Assembly: GCA_028285145.1 (NCBI GenBank)
Contig: JANQQC010000064.1
Coordinates: forward strand, 1 to 64,000
DNA length: 64,000 bases
Reading direction: 5' to 3'
Source of the DNA: Hyphomonadaceae bacterium
GTDB lineage: Bacteria > Pseudomonadota > Alphaproteobacteria > Caulobacterales > Hyphomonadaceae
The stretch's first letter is position 1. Every line of letters begins with the position of its first letter. The position numbers and the translations under genes were made by a program. The notes under the pieces are model-generated. The model had not been told where the DNA came from and did not search any database. It saw nothing but the letters and a program-made list of their open reading frames with translations. This document shows, piece after piece, positions 46,701 through 56,599 of this stretch.

Positions 46701-47996
46701 GTGCTGTACACGCTTGTTGAAATAAACCGCCTGGCGCTCGCGCCGATGCGTGCTGCTGCCAGAACAAGCCGGGCCATGATCCGCGCACCAGGCAATCCAT
46801 GGCGGAACACCGAATTCGGCAAATCCTTTGCGGCCATGGCGGACGTGTTTGAGTCCGTCACCCGCTATTATGGAAAGCCTGAGTGGCGGATTGAGAGCAC
46901 GCGCATTAACAGCGTCGATGTTCCAATCACGGACACCGTCGCCTGGTCGACGCCGTGGTGTAACCTCGTTCACTTCCGCAAGGACCCGCGCATGATGTCC
47001 AGGGCGCGCAAGGCCAAGGCTGGCCCTATGCCGCGCCTGCTCATCGTTGCGCCCCTGTCAGGTCACTATGCCACACTGTTGCGCGGGACGGTCGAGGCCT
47101 TCCTACCGACGCATGACGTCTACATCACTGACTGGGCCGACGCGCGCCTTCAGCCTGTCTGGCGCGGCAAGTTTGATCTGGACGATTACACCGATCACAT
47201 CCGCGACATGCTGCGCTTTCTCGGGGCGGGCGCGAACGTGCTGGCCGTCTGCCAGCCCGGCCCGGCCGTGCTCGCTGCGGTCGCGCTCATGTCGGAGGAC
47301 AATGACCCGGCCCTCCCGGCGACAATGACGTTCATGGGCTCGCCCATCGATGCCCGCCGCTCGCCCACGGTCCCGAACGTGCTGGCCGAAGAACGTACGT
47401 TTGAGTGGTTCGAGGAAAACATGATTTATACCGTCCCGGCCATGCTTCCGGGGGCAGGGCGGCGCGTCTATCCGGGATTTGTCCAGCTCTCCTCTTTCAT
47501 GAACATGAACTGGGACAGCCACGTTGATGCAAACTGGCGTTTCTTCAATCACCTCGTGGATGGCGATGGCGACAGCGCCCGCAAGCACCGTGAATTCTAT
47601 GATGAGTACCTGTCCGTGCTAGACTTGACTGAGGAATTCTACCTTCAGACGATCGACAGGGTCTTCCAGCGCCATCTCCTGCCACGTGGCGAGTACCGTC
47701 ATCGCGGGCGGCTGGTGGACCCATCCGCGATTACGGATGTTGCCCTGATGACCGTCGAAGGTGAAAAGGATGACATCTCCGGCATCGGGCAGACTCAGGC
47801 CGCCCACGACATCTGCGTGAACATTCCGCTGGATATGCAGACAGACTACATCCAGCCGGGTGTCGGCCATTACGGTGTTTTCAACGGCTCCCGCTTTCGG
47901 ACGGAGATCGCTCCGCGCGTGACGCAGTTCATTGCAAGCTTCGTCGACAAGAAACGCGAGAAGCAGGCCGCAAGGCAGCTTGAACTCGCGCATTAG
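46701..47996 (+). CDS. phaZ: Intracellular polyhydroxybutyrate depolymerase
   Basis: A 431-residue alpha/beta hydrolase of the PhaZ type that breaks down stored PHB. The nucleophile is a cysteine (C184) in VCQPGP, not serine, as known for this family, and VGHYGVF near the end supplies the histidine. Reading GTG 46701 gives MLYTLVEINR, matching the usual MLY start, so it is preferred over an upstream TTG. An acyl-CoA ligase gene follows 80 bp later. Confidence 0.9.
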   Translation: MLYTLVEINRLALAPMRAAARTSRAMIRAPGNPWRNTEFGKSFAAMADVFESVTRYYGKPEWRIESTRINSVDVPITDTVAWSTPWCNLVHFRKDPRMMSRARKAKAGPMPRLLIVAPLSGHYATLLRGTVEAFLPTHDVYITDWADARLQPVWRGKFDLDDYTDHIRDMLRFLGAGANVLAVCQPGPAVLAAVALMSEDNDPALPATMTFMGSPIDARRSPTVPNVLAEERTFEWFEENMIYTVPAMLPGAGRRVYPGFVQLSSFMNMNWDSHVDANWRFFNHLVDGDGDSARKHREFYDEYLSVLDLTEEFYLQTIDRVFQRHLLPRGEYRHRGRLVDPSAITDVALMTVEGEKDDISGIGQTQAAHDICVNIPLDMQTDYIQPGVGHYGVFNGSRFRTEIAPRVTQFIASFVDKKREKQAARQLELAH

Positions 47997-48076
47997 CGAC
48001 GGCTGCCAGAGCAAGGTGTTTCCTGCGCTCCCATAATGACGCTATCGTCCTGCTGAAGAGACAGGCGGAGGCGGGT

Positions 48077-49693
48077 ATGTATAAAGTTGAGCTCACGGAA
48101 TCCTATTTTCCGGCGCAGGGTGGCGCAGAGCCGGCCCTAGTGACGATTGGCGACATGCTGCGGACATCGGCAGCCGCTGGCGCTGATCGCATGGCCCTCA
48201 AGGAGCTTGGCTATGACGGATCGATTGGTCGAACCTGGACCTATGCAGAGCTACTCGCCGACGCCGAACGTCTAGCCCGCGCCCTGTCGACACGGCACGC
48301 GGAAGGCGCGCGGATTGCGGTCTACGCTAACAATCTTCCCGAATGGGTCGTGATCGAACTCGCCTGCGGGCTGGCTGGCGTAACGCTCGTCACGGTGAAC
48401 CCGGCCTATCAGAAGCGGGAGTTGAAATTCGTACTCGAACAGTCCCGGTCCGAAGCGATTTATTATGTCGCTGACTTCCGGGGCAATCCGATGCAGGAGA
48501 TCGCCGACGCCGTCTGCGATGAGATCCCGGCTATCAAGCATCGTATCCTGCTGACGGACCATGATGCGCTCTATGCTGGTGCTGATGAAGGGACACTGCG
48601 TGATCCGAAACCGTCCGACCCGGTCCAGATTCAGTACACGTCCGGTACGACCGGCTTTCCGAAGGGCGCGCTGCTGCACCATAATGGGCTGGTGAGAAAC
48701 GGCGTCGATACCATGACCCGCGCCGGCGTGACCGCGAGCTCATCCTTCGTGCACAACATGCCGCTCTTTCACACGACGGGCTGTGCGATCCTTGTCCTCG
48801 GCGGGCTCGGCGTCGGCGCGACCATGCTGCTCGCGCCAATGTTCGATCCGGGCATGATCGCTGAGGTTATTGAGCGTGAGCAGACGGAGTTCATCCTTGG
48901 CGTTCCGACCATGCTCGTCGCCTTGATCGATGAGGTAGAGGCAACCGGCAGGGATGTCTCTTCGACCAAGCGCATCATGTCCGGCGGAGCGATGGTCGCG
49001 CCGGAGCTCTGCCGCCGCGCGCAGACCGTCCTCGGTGCCCCCATTCAGATCGTTTACGGACAAACAGAATCCTCTCCCGTCATCACGCAAGCCTGGTTCG
49101 AAGATACACTCGAAGATCTAACCGAGACGATCGGACAGCCGATCCCTTATGTGGAGGTCTCCATCCGCGACCCACAGACCAATGCGGTCCTGCCTGTCGG
49201 GGAGCAGGGTGAGATTTGCGCGCGCGGCTACCACATCATGACCGGCTATAACGACAACCCTGACGCCACCGCCGCGGCCATTGATAAGGATCGCTGGCTC
49301 CATACAGGCGATCTCGGCCGGATGGATGCGCGTGGATATGTAAAGATCACAGGCCGGGTGAAAGAGATGATCATCCGAGGCGGGGAGAACCTATTCCCCG
49401 CGGAGATCGAGAACGCCATGCTGGAGCACGACGTCATCGATGAAGTCGCCGTGGTCGGCATCCCGGACGAGAAATGGGGCGAGCAGGTCGCCTGTTTCAT
49501 GCGCACCGCCAAGGGACCGAAGCCATCCCCTGCAGACCTTAAAGCCTTCGTGCGCGAGCGCCTCAGCCCGCAAAAGACCCCGGCCTACTGGATCTGGGTG
49601 GATGACTGGCCGCTGACCGGCTCCGGCAAGATCCAGAAGTTCAAGCTGCAGGAGGCCTATGAGCGCGGTGAGTTCAGCGCGGAGATGGCCTGA
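48077..49693 (+). CDS. Acyl-CoA synthetase (AMP-binding)
   Basis: A 538-residue ANL-family ligase with the P-loop YTSGTTGFPKGA (about 189-200), YGQTESSPV, the LHTGDLGRMD hinge region and a C-terminal catalytic lysine segment GSGKIQKFK. It activates a carboxylic acid to the CoA thioester; chain length is not clear. Downstream of phaZ, it may activate hydroxybutyrate released from PHB (inference). Convergent with the Rieske oxygenase gene, with adjacent stops. Confidence 0.88.
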   Translation: MYKVELTESYFPAQGGAEPALVTIGDMLRTSAAAGADRMALKELGYDGSIGRTWTYAELLADAERLARALSTRHAEGARIAVYANNLPEWVVIELACGLAGVTLVTVNPAYQKRELKFVLEQSRSEAIYYVADFRGNPMQEIADAVCDEIPAIKHRILLTDHDALYAGADEGTLRDPKPSDPVQIQYTSGTTGFPKGALLHHNGLVRNGVDTMTRAGVTASSSFVHNMPLFHTTGCAILVLGGLGVGATMLLAPMFDPGMIAEVIEREQTEFILGVPTMLVALIDEVEATGRDVSSTKRIMSGGAMVAPELCRRAQTVLGAPIQIVYGQTESSPVITQAWFEDTLEDLTETIGQPIPYVEVSIRDPQTNAVLPVGEQGEICARGYHIMTGYNDNPDATAAAIDKDRWLHTGDLGRMDARGYVKITGRVKEMIIRGGENLFPAEIENAMLEHDVIDEVAVVGIPDEKWGEQVACFMRTAKGPKPSPADLKAFVRERLSPQKTPAYWIWVDDWPLTGSGKIQKFKLQEAYERGEFSAEMA

Positions 49694-50794
49694 TCAGCTG
49701 CGCCAGCGCAGCACGGTCGGTTCAATGGGATTGTTGAAGTCCCGGCCTTCGGTGCGCGCCTCAGCCCATTCGCGCTTGAGGCGCTGATACCATTTCGCCT
49801 GCACGTCGATGTCGTCGATCCACATCATTCCTTTTTGGAACTTCATGCCCTCATTCTGAAGGTCGACCATGACGCCATCCTGATCGAGGAACTTCCGGGC
49901 CATGGGTTTGGCGATGGGAATGGCGAGATTGAGCAGTGGCGCACCAGTCCACCAGGTCAGCTGGGTGATGCGGGTCTTCTTCGGCGCTTCAGGTGTCAGG
50001 CAAGTGAGAGTCAGGACCCGCGCCCGGTCATTTTCGATAATCTCCCAGCGAAAGCCCGGCAGCTGGAAGCGGATTTCCGTCGTCACATCGCCGCCAAACA
50101 CCCATTTGTAGAGTTTGGTGTTCGAAGAGGGCTTGTGCCGGTCGATGGCCCAGCCGCGCTCCTTAGGGACAAACGGCTTTTCCTTCGATTTCAGGCCGAC
50201 CGATGGGGGGCGCCACCACCATTGGTCATGCACAAATGGCACATGGGCCGGGTCCATCAGGCCGACGACCGCATCGTCCATATGTGCATTGAACACACGC
50301 CCAACGATGAATTTCGGCTTCTCCGGCAGAGCTCCGAAGTCAGGCGGCGGAACGGCGGGTGCCGCCTCCGACCGGGCGTCATGGGCGACGTGTACATAGA
50401 CCGCCCCATTGGCTTCGTGCACCGGATACCGGCGCACTTTCACGCGCGCGGGATCGTAGGGCTCGCTGCCAGTCAAACTCGGCATATGTTTGCAGATGCC
50501 ATCGGTTCCGAAGCGCCAGCCATGATAGGGGCACTGCACAGTCGGCTCGCCATCGGTGTCGACCTGCTTGCCTGCAGATAAGGGAACGAGCCGATGCGGG
50601 CAGATGTCTCTCAGCGCGAAAGGCTCTCCGCTCGCCGTACGTCCAAGCATGACAGGCTCGCCGAGAATGATCCGGCGATGCTGCTGACCGGCTGGTAAGT
50701 CAGCTGACGGCGCGGCGAGATACCAGCTGTCGGTGAGAAAGCCGTCCTCGGTGATCCCGGTCTTTGCGTCTGACAAGGGCTGTGTGTCCGCCAT
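49694..50794 (-). CDS. Rieske [2Fe-2S] aromatic oxygenase-type protein
   Basis: A 366-residue Rieske oxygenase alpha subunit. The cluster ligands are C65 and H67 (ICPHRL) and C88 and H91 (CPYHGW). A mononuclear-iron segment DDAVVGLMDPAHVPFVH carries the D and two H. No reductase or ferredoxin lies nearby, so the electron donor is elsewhere. Substrate unknown; sterol or vanillate-type oxygenases share this form. Confidence 0.85.
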   Translation of the reverse strand: MADTQPLSDAKTGITEDGFLTDSWYLAAPSADLPAGQQHRRIILGEPVMLGRTASGEPFALRDICPHRLVPLSAGKQVDTDGEPTVQCPYHGWRFGTDGICKHMPSLTGSEPYDPARVKVRRYPVHEANGAVYVHVAHDARSEAAPAVPPPDFGALPEKPKFIVGRVFNAHMDDAVVGLMDPAHVPFVHDQWWWRPPSVGLKSKEKPFVPKERGWAIDRHKPSSNTKLYKWVFGGDVTTEIRFQLPGFRWEIIENDRARVLTLTCLTPEAPKKTRITQLTWWTGAPLLNLAIPIAKPMARKFLDQDGVMVDLQNEGMKFQKGMMWIDDIDVQAKWYQRLKREWAEARTEGRDFNNPIEPTVLRWRS

Positions 50795-50839
50795 TCGCGC
50801 TTACTACGCTGAATGGCGGCAGGCGCAAAGGCGGAGTGG

Positions 50840-51817
50840 TCAGTCGGCCTTGCGGACCTCAAGCGCGGTTTCGGGAAAGTCTGCGAAGACGCCGTCCACC
50901 CCTTGGGCGTAGAGCGCGGCCAGTTCATCCTCCACCCTCTCGAAACCATCCCCGACATTGTCATCGCGCACTGTCCATGGGTGCACGACCAGCCCGAACG
51001 CATGTGCTCGCTGCACAAAATCGGATGGCGTGCCGGGTGCCGTCCATAGAAGGTGCTTGCTCGGGCCAACCCCGTCGGCATAGGCCCCGACCTCGTCGAG
51101 CGGCGGCTCGAAACCCGCGGCGGCGGCTTGTGGGTCGCCCGAATAGAGCTGAACGAGCGGAAACCCGGTCATTTGATTAAGATCACGTAGGATCTGCGCT
51201 TCGAAAGACTGGATGTAGACGGGCACCATCAACCCCTCCATAGCTTCCAGAAGCGGCGCTTTCATATCGAGGCCGATGGCCGTGTGATGGCTCGGCGACT
51301 TCGTTTCCGGATAGAGGCCGACGCCCGAGGTAATTGCGAGATCGACAACCTGCTGAAGGGTCGGAATCTCAAATTGGTCGTCATAATCCGTTGACCGGCC
51401 GGCATAAGGTTGGCGGGCGCGCAGGGTCTTGATCTCGGCGAGGGTAAAGTCTTCGGCCCACCAGTCTGTTCTTGGTTCGCCATTGAGGTCCTGCTCGCGG
51501 CGTCGATCTGCGAATTCGGGCCGGTCAGAAACATCGGTCGAGGTGGATAAGTGCCGGTCATGCCGCGCGATCAGAACGCCGTCGCGGGTCATCACCAGAT
51601 CTGGTTCAATAAAGTCTGCCCCTTGCTGAACGGCCAGGGTGTAAGCTTCAAGCGTGTGCTCGGGCAGTAGCCCCGATGCTCCGCGATGCGCGATCACGAC
51701 GGGCGGATCGCCAGATAGGGTGGGGGCATCGCCCGGTGTATCACCGGGTCCCGCGCAGCTTGACGCCGCCATCAGGCAAAAAAGCGCGGCAACAGCGCGT
51801 CGGATCATAGAAGACAC
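50840..51817 (-). CDS. Glycerophosphodiester phosphodiesterase lipoprotein (GlpQ type)
   Basis: A 325-residue lipoprotein (lipobox SSC, C21). The GDPD domain has H44-R45 in AHRGASG, an acidic IEPDLVMTRDG motif and RHD, with a conserved glutamate later (PETKSP). It hydrolyses glycerophosphodiesters to glycerol-3-phosphate in the periplasm. It overlaps no neighbour; the next gene upstream is the AUA-start secreted protein 20 bp away. Confidence 0.9.
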   Translation of the reverse strand: MSSMIRRAVAALFCLMAASSCAGPGDTPGDAPTLSGDPPVVIAHRGASGLLPEHTLEAYTLAVQQGADFIEPDLVMTRDGVLIARHDRHLSTSTDVSDRPEFADRRREQDLNGEPRTDWWAEDFTLAEIKTLRARQPYAGRSTDYDDQFEIPTLQQVVDLAITSGVGLYPETKSPSHHTAIGLDMKAPLLEAMEGLMVPVYIQSFEAQILRDLNQMTGFPLVQLYSGDPQAAAAGFEPPLDEVGAYADGVGPSKHLLWTAPGTPSDFVQRAHAFGLVVHPWTVRDDNVGDGFERVEDELAALYAQGVDGVFADFPETALEVRKAD

Positions 51818-51837
51818 CTGCGAGATGGGAGAGTTTC

Positions 51838-52581
51838 CTAGCTGATCGCGCAGGCCTGACCCGCGAAATCGCCCGGCAGGACAGAGGCTTTCGATTGTGC
51901 CGGGACATCCATCTGCATCGCGGCATCCACTAGAGATGCACGAACGGTATCGGACACAACCAGATATTCAGTCGCGTTTTCAGGAGCGATGGAGCCTGTC
52001 AGCTTGACCGAGTACGCTCCGACCGGCGTCACCGTGCTCGTCTCAAGCAGGGGCAGGTCTTCGGCGGCAGCCCGCAGGCGCGCGGCAATCAGGTCACGGA
52101 ACTTTGCGGGCTCTGGCCCCTCAGCGATGACACAAAAGGCAACGTTCAAAGGCCGCTCGGCCGTACCGCTTGCAAAGTTCACATATTCGTTGAGATCGCC
52201 CAACACGCTGGTCCGCCCGCGCGCTGTTGCCGCGCTGCGAACATCTTCGACAACGGTCAGTGCAGCGGCCTCTGCGTTTTCCAGAGCGGCCAGAGCGGCG
52301 CGGTAGTCGTCCCTTGCCTCGTCGAGATCATCGCCCGCTGCGTCCAGACGGTCGGCATAGTCATTCAAATCGTCGTATTCTTCGCGGCGCGCGCTGCTCA
52401 CTTCATTTGCGGCCGGTGTTGCAAGGGCGATCTTCGCCTTCTCGCGCAGGACATCCGCCTTTTCGTGCAGAATGGACGACTCGATTTCGGTTCTTGCGTC
52501 GACATCTTCGGGCGCGCCGACATCGGCAAATGCGGCTGGCGCGGCAAGAAAGGCGAGAGCGGTGATGATACGAGCGAGTAT
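51838..52581 (-). CDS. Secreted protein of unknown function with apparent AUA start
   Basis: The visible ATG/GTG frame begins at GTG 52401 (187 residues) but has no signal peptide. The same frame is open upstream and encodes a clear signal peptide (ARIITALAFLAAPAAFA|D), preceded by GGAGG (52591-52587), 5 nt before ATA at 52581-52579. There is no ATG, GTG or TTG in that stretch. Taking ATA as start gives 247 residues with a coiled-coil-like region, then a domain with alternating strands and helices. Function unknown. Confidence 0.6.
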   Translation of the reverse strand: MLARIITALAFLAAPAAFADVGAPEDVDARTEIESSILHEKADVLREKAKIALATPAANEVSSARREEYDDLNDYADRLDAAGDDLDEARDDYRAALAALENAEAAALTVVEDVRSAATARGRTSVLGDLNEYVNFASGTAERPLNVAFCVIAEGPEPAKFRDLIAARLRAAAEDLPLLETSTVTPVGAYSVKLTGSIAPENATEYLVVSDTVRASLVDAAMQMDVPAQSKASVLPGDFAGQACAIS

Positions 52582-52656
52582 GGCGGCCTCCAGCAGCGAT
52601 GATGCGGCGCAGTATGGCCGCTTGTAGAGAATTTAGGCGAGGGCTATGTCCTGCCA

Positions 52657-54462
52657 ATGACCCCACGCGATAAAATACGCAACTTCTCTATCATCGCTCA
52701 CATCGATCACGGCAAGTCGACCCTTGCTGATCGGCTGATCCAGACCTGTGGCGGGCTGACCGAGCGCGAGATGTCCGAGCAGGTGCTCGACAATATGGAT
52801 ATCGAGAAAGAGCGCGGCATTACGATCAAGGCGCAAACCGTGCGTCTTGAGTACAAGGCGAAGGATGGCGAGACCTATACGCTGAATCTTATGGATACGC
52901 CGGGCCATGTTGACTTCTCCTATGAAGTCTCGCGGTGTCTTGCGGCCTGCGAAGGCTCGCTCCTTATCGTTGATGCTTCGCAAGGGGTGGAGGCGCAGAC
53001 CCTCGCCAATGTCTATCAGGCCATCGATCAGGATCATGAGATCGTCCCGGTGCTTAACAAGGTCGACCTGCCAGCGGCGGATGTCGACCGGGTGGCCGAA
53101 CAGATCGAGGAAGTGATCGGCCTCGATGCTACCGACGCCATTCAGTGCTCGGCGAAAACAGGGCTTGGCATCGACGACGTGCTGGAAGCGATTGTCACCC
53201 GGCTGCCAGCCCCGGCTGAGGGAGATGCCGACAAGCCGCTCAAGGCGGCGCTCGTGGATGCCTATTATGACCCGTATATGGGCGTCGTCGTGATCGTCCG
53301 CATCGTGGATGGCACGATGAAGAAGGGCCAGCGCGTGACGATGATGGGCACCGGCGCGAAATACACACTCGACCGGGTTGGAACATTTAATCCCAAGCCA
53401 ACCGATGTTGATGAGCTAGGCCCGGGCGAAGTCGGCTTTCTGGTCGCCTCGATCAAGGAAGTCGCCGACTGTGCGGTTGGCGACACGATCACGGACGAGA
53501 AGCGCCCGACCGACACGCCGCTGCCGGGCTACAAGGAAGTCCAGCCGGTCGTTTTCTGCGGTCTGTTCCCGATGGATGCCGCTGATTTCGATGATCTGCG
53601 CGCCGCCATGGGCAAGCTGCGTCTGAACGATGCAAGCTTCACCTGGGAGATGGAAACCTCAGCCGCCCTCGGGATGGGCTTCCGCTGCGGTTTCCTTGGC
53701 CTGCTTCATCTGGAGATCATTCAGGAACGCCTGTCCCGCGAGTTCGATCTCGATCTCATCGCGACTGCCCCATCGGTGGTCTACGAGCTGACCATGACGG
53801 ACGGCACGGAGATGCAGCTGCACAATCCGTCAGACATGCCGGACGTTGTGAAGATATCTGAAATCCGCGAGCCATGGATTGAGGCGACGATCTTCACCCC
53901 GGATGACTATCTCGGCGGTGTGCTGAAACTCTGTCAGGATCGGCGCGGCATCCAGAAGGAGCTCACCTATGCCGGCACGCGGGCCATGGTGAAGTATGAA
54001 CTGCCGCTAAATGAAGTCGTGTTCGACTTTTATGACCGGCTGAAATCCATCTCCAAGGGCTATGCGAGTTTCGACTATGAGATCATTGGCCATCGCGCCG
54101 AAAATCTCGTGAAGATGTCGATCCTCGTGAATGAGGAGCCTGTCGATGCGCTGTCCATGCTGGTGCACCGTGACCGGGCCGAGAGCAGGGGGCGCCAGAT
54201 GTGCGAGCGCCTGAAGGATTTGATTCCCCGTCAGATGTTCAAGATCCCTGTTCAGGCCGCCATCGGCGCGAAAGTGATCGCGCGGGAGACTATTTCAGCC
54301 ATGCGGAAAGACGTCACCGCAAAATGCTATGGCGGCGATGCGACACGGAAGCGCAAGCTTCTCGACAAGCAGAAAGCCGGCAAGAAACGCATGCGCCAGT
54401 TCGGCAAGGTGGAGATCCCGCAGGAAGCCTTCGTTGCCGCGCTCCGAATGGACGGAGATTAA
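52657..54462 (+). CDS. lepA: Elongation factor 4
   Basis: A 601-residue translational GTPase that can back-translocate ribosomes. The G domain begins [15 protein letters not shown] and has [12 protein letters not shown] and NKVDLP; the C-terminal LepA-specific domain with VTAKCYGGD and [16 protein letters not shown] is intact. It diverges from the AUA-start gene with a 75-bp gap. Confidence 0.97.
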   Translation: MTPRDKIRNFSIIAHIDHGKSTLADRLIQTCGGLTEREMSEQVLDNMDIEKERGITIKAQTVRLEYKAKDGETYTLNLMDTPGHVDFSYEVSRCLAACEGSLLIVDASQGVEAQTLANVYQAIDQDHEIVPVLNKVDLPAADVDRVAEQIEEVIGLDATDAIQCSAKTGLGIDDVLEAIVTRLPAPAEGDADKPLKAALVDAYYDPYMGVVVIVRIVDGTMKKGQRVTMMGTGAKYTLDRVGTFNPKPTDVDELGPGEVGFLVASIKEVADCAVGDTITDEKRPTDTPLPGYKEVQPVVFCGLFPMDAADFDDLRAAMGKLRLNDASFTWEMETSAALGMGFRCGFLGLLHLEIIQERLSREFDLDLIATAPSVVYELTMTDGTEMQLHNPSDMPDVVKISEIREPWIEATIFTPDDYLGGVLKLCQDRRGIQKELTYAGTRAMVKYELPLNEVVFDFYDRLKSISKGYASFDYEIIGHRAENLVKMSILVNEEPVDALSMLVHRDRAESRGRQMCERLKDLIPRQMFKIPVQAAIGAKVIARETISAMRKDVTAKCYGGDATRKRKLLDKQKAGKKRMRQFGKVEIPQEAFVAALRMDGD

Positions 54463-54494
54463 GCGTCCGCCTCTTGAAAACTCCGACGTTTGGG

Positions 54495-54513
54495 CTTATT
54501 GTTTATCAATAAG
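54495..54513 (+). promoter_or_regulatory. Inverted repeat before the PspB-like gene
   Basis: cttattg (54495-54501) pairs with caataag (54507-54513) around tttat, immediately before AAGGAG and the ATG at 54528. It could be an operator or a small hairpin limiting translation. Confidence 0.4.
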
Positions 54514-54527
54514 CAAGGAGACTGGAC

Positions 54528-54818
54528 ATGGAAGACGGCTCGATCTGGAGCATGCCGTGGTGGGCCTGGATGCTCATCGGTTTTGGAATCTGGAGCATGT
54601 TGGCGTCTCCATATGGTGCCTGCGGATCGTCTAAACGCAGCCGTCGAGGCAAGCGATCTTCCAAGAAGTCGGCTGAAATCGCCCGGTTAAAGGAAGAACT
54701 GGACGCTTCCCAAGCGCAGATCGCCGCGCTGAAGTCCCGGCTGGAAGCGGTCGAGACCATCGTTACGGACGAAGAGAACGAGCTTCGCCGAGAATTCCGC
54801 CGGCTTCAGGAAAGCTAG
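54528..54818 (+). CDS. PspB-like small membrane protein
   Basis: A 96-residue protein with one N-terminal membrane helix (about 8-28), a basic SKRSRRGKRSSKKS stretch and a C-terminal coiled coil ending RLEAVETIVTDEENELRREF. This end resembles the C terminus of PspB-type proteins in phage-shock/envelope-stress systems, though no pspA or pspC is nearby. Good AAGGAG before the ATG. Function assigned by shape only. Confidence 0.5.
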   Translation: MEDGSIWSMPWWAWMLIGFGIWSMLASPYGACGSSKRSRRGKRSSKKSAEIARLKEELDASQAQIAALKSRLEAVETIVTDEENELRREFRRLQES

Positions 54819-54839
54819 GACATCGCTCCGAACAAAGAC

Positions 54840-54874
54840 GGCCCGCAGACCTGATCAGGTTGCGGGCCGCTTTT
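54840..54874 (+). terminator. Intrinsic terminator after the PspB-like gene
   Basis: ggcccgca (54840-54847) pairs with tgcgggcc (54861-54868), with an inner acctga/tcaggt stem, then gcTTTT. It may work in both directions, since the next gene is convergent and ends at 54890. Confidence 0.85.
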
Positions 54875-54889
54875 GTATCTACCGCAGGC

Positions 54890-56599
54890 CTATTCGGCGG
54901 GGGGGCGACTCTCATCATGAACCGGATGGCCGTCTTCCCCCTCACCATTGGTGCGGTGAAGTGCGATCACCACGCCTGACAGCGCGAGGATAGCGATCAG
55001 GTTCGGGAAGGCCATCGATGCGTTCGCTATATCCCCCAGGAGCCAGAGCGCATCGGTGTTGGTCACCATCGCGCCGGCAAACACGACCAGCACCCAGACA
55101 TATCGGAACGGATGTGTTGCCCATTCACCGACAAGGTAGGTCGCGGCCTGCTCGCCATAATACGACCAGCCGATAATCGTGGTGAAGGCAAAGAAGAACA
55201 GCGCGATCGGCACGATCCACTCGCCGCCCGGGAAGGCCGCGCCGTAGGCCCGCGTCGTGATGGCGGCTGAGTTCGCGTCCGTTTCCCAGGCATGGGCGAC
55301 ATCGATCAGAACGTCCGGATTTCCGGCCGCGTCCAGCGCCTCCTGAGACACCTCAACGCCTTCCGCCTGGCAGGCCAGAAGGTAAGACTGCGCGGTCGGG
55401 CCGTTGGCGGCGATGATGCCTTCGCGCCCATCCTCATAGGCAGACGGGAAGAGATCGCCGACTGAATAACGCATGCCTGGCTCTCCGCCTGGAATCTCAG
55501 GCAGCTCATAGCCTGCTGCGGCGCAGGTATTTGCCGCCATCAGCGCCGGGCTTTTCTTGAAGTCGCCCTGCACGGTAAGGATGACGAGCGCCGTCATGGT
55601 GCAGATCACGATCGTGTCGATGAACACACCGATCATGGCAATCTCGCCCTGCATGACCGGGTTCTTTGTTTGGGCGGCCGCGTGCGCAATCGGCGCAGAG
55701 CCTTGCCCGGCCTCATTAGAGAAAAGCCCCCGCGCGATCCCGGCGCGGATGGCCGCCAGCACGCCATAGCCGGCTGCTCCGCCAGCCGCTTCCTGCCAAC
55801 CAAAGGCCGAACCGATGATCTGCATGAACGCACCAGGCACCTTGTCCGCGTTCGCGACCAGCACGAGGAAAGCGATCAGGACATAAAGCGCGGCCATGAC
55901 GGGCACGACCTTGCCGGCCACGCTCCCGATAGACTTGATGCCGCCAATGATCACCGCGAAGACGAGACCGGCGATCACGACCCCGATCAGCCAGTTCGGA
56001 ATGGAGATGCCGAAGGAGGCGCTGCCAACTTCCTGCGCGGCTTCAGTGATCGAGTTCGCTTGGATCATCGAGCCGGTGGCGGATGCCGAGAACAGCGTTC
56101 CGAGACAGAAGATGATCGCCAGCCAGCCCCAGTTCTTTCCGAGGCCGTTCTTGATGTAATACATCGGCCCGCCATTGATGCGGCCATACTCGTCGACTTC
56201 GCGATATTTGATGGCGAGTGAGCTTTCCGAAAATGCGAGGGCCATACCGAACAGCGCGACGACCCACATCCAGAAAATCGCGCCGGGCCCGCCAAGCGTG
56301 ATCGCGGTGGCCACGCCGGCGAGGTTTCCTGTCCCGACCTGACCGGACAGGGCGGTGGAGAGGGCCTGCCACGGTGTGATTGCTCCATCATCGCCCTGGG
56401 CCTTCCGGCCATCCCAGACCTCTTTCAGCGCTGGCACGAAGCGTTTAAGCGGGCGTCCGCCGAGCCGGAACATCATGAACGTGCCGGTGCCGAGAAGAAC
56501 GATGGCGAGGGGTCCAACAGGCAGGAGACGCACATCACCCCATGTCCCGCCCCAGATGAAGCCGCTGACAGTGGTGATCAGTTCGACAATGCTTTCCAT
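54890..56599 (-). CDS. Alanine/glycine:cation symporter (AGCS family)
   Basis: A 569-residue membrane protein with about ten helices and the AGCS signatures ALSGQVGTGNLAGVA and GRGLFSNEAGQGSAPIAHA (here IARGLFSNEAGQG). It imports alanine or glycine with Na+ or H+. ATG 56599 is chosen over 22 more upstream codons by the family start. Between the late helices an unusual hydrophilic loop (about residues 350-445) with cysteines is inserted; most family members have a short loop there. Confidence 0.88.
   Translation of the reverse strand: MESIVELITTVSGFIWGGTWGDVRLLPVGPLAIVLLGTGTFMMFRLGGRPLKRFVPALKEVWDGRKAQGDDGAITPWQALSTALSGQVGTGNLAGVATAITLGGPGAIFWMWVVALFGMALAFSESSLAIKYREVDEYGRINGGPMYYIKNGLGKNWGWLAIIFCLGTLFSASATGSMIQANSITEAAQEVGSASFGISIPNWLIGVVIAGLVFAVIIGGIKSIGSVAGKVVPVMAALYVLIAFLVLVANADKVPGAFMQIIGSAFGWQEAAGGAAGYGVLAAIRAGIARGLFSNEAGQGSAPIAHAAAQTKNPVMQGEIAMIGVFIDTIVICTMTALVILTVQGDFKKSPALMAANTCAAAGYELPEIPGGEPGMRYSVGDLFPSAYEDGREGIIAANGPTAQSYLLACQAEGVEVSQEALDAAGNPDVLIDVAHAWETDANSAAITTRAYGAAFPGGEWIVPIALFFFAFTTIIGWSYYGEQAATYLVGEWATHPFRYVWVLVVFAGAMVTNTDALWLLGDIANASMAFPNLIAILALSGVVIALHRTNGEGEDGHPVHDESRPPAE

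Noticed and set aside
46682..46720. ATG 46682 as the start of phaZ
   Set aside because: That ATG is in another frame, which meets a stop after 12 codons; GTG 46701 gives the family start MLY.
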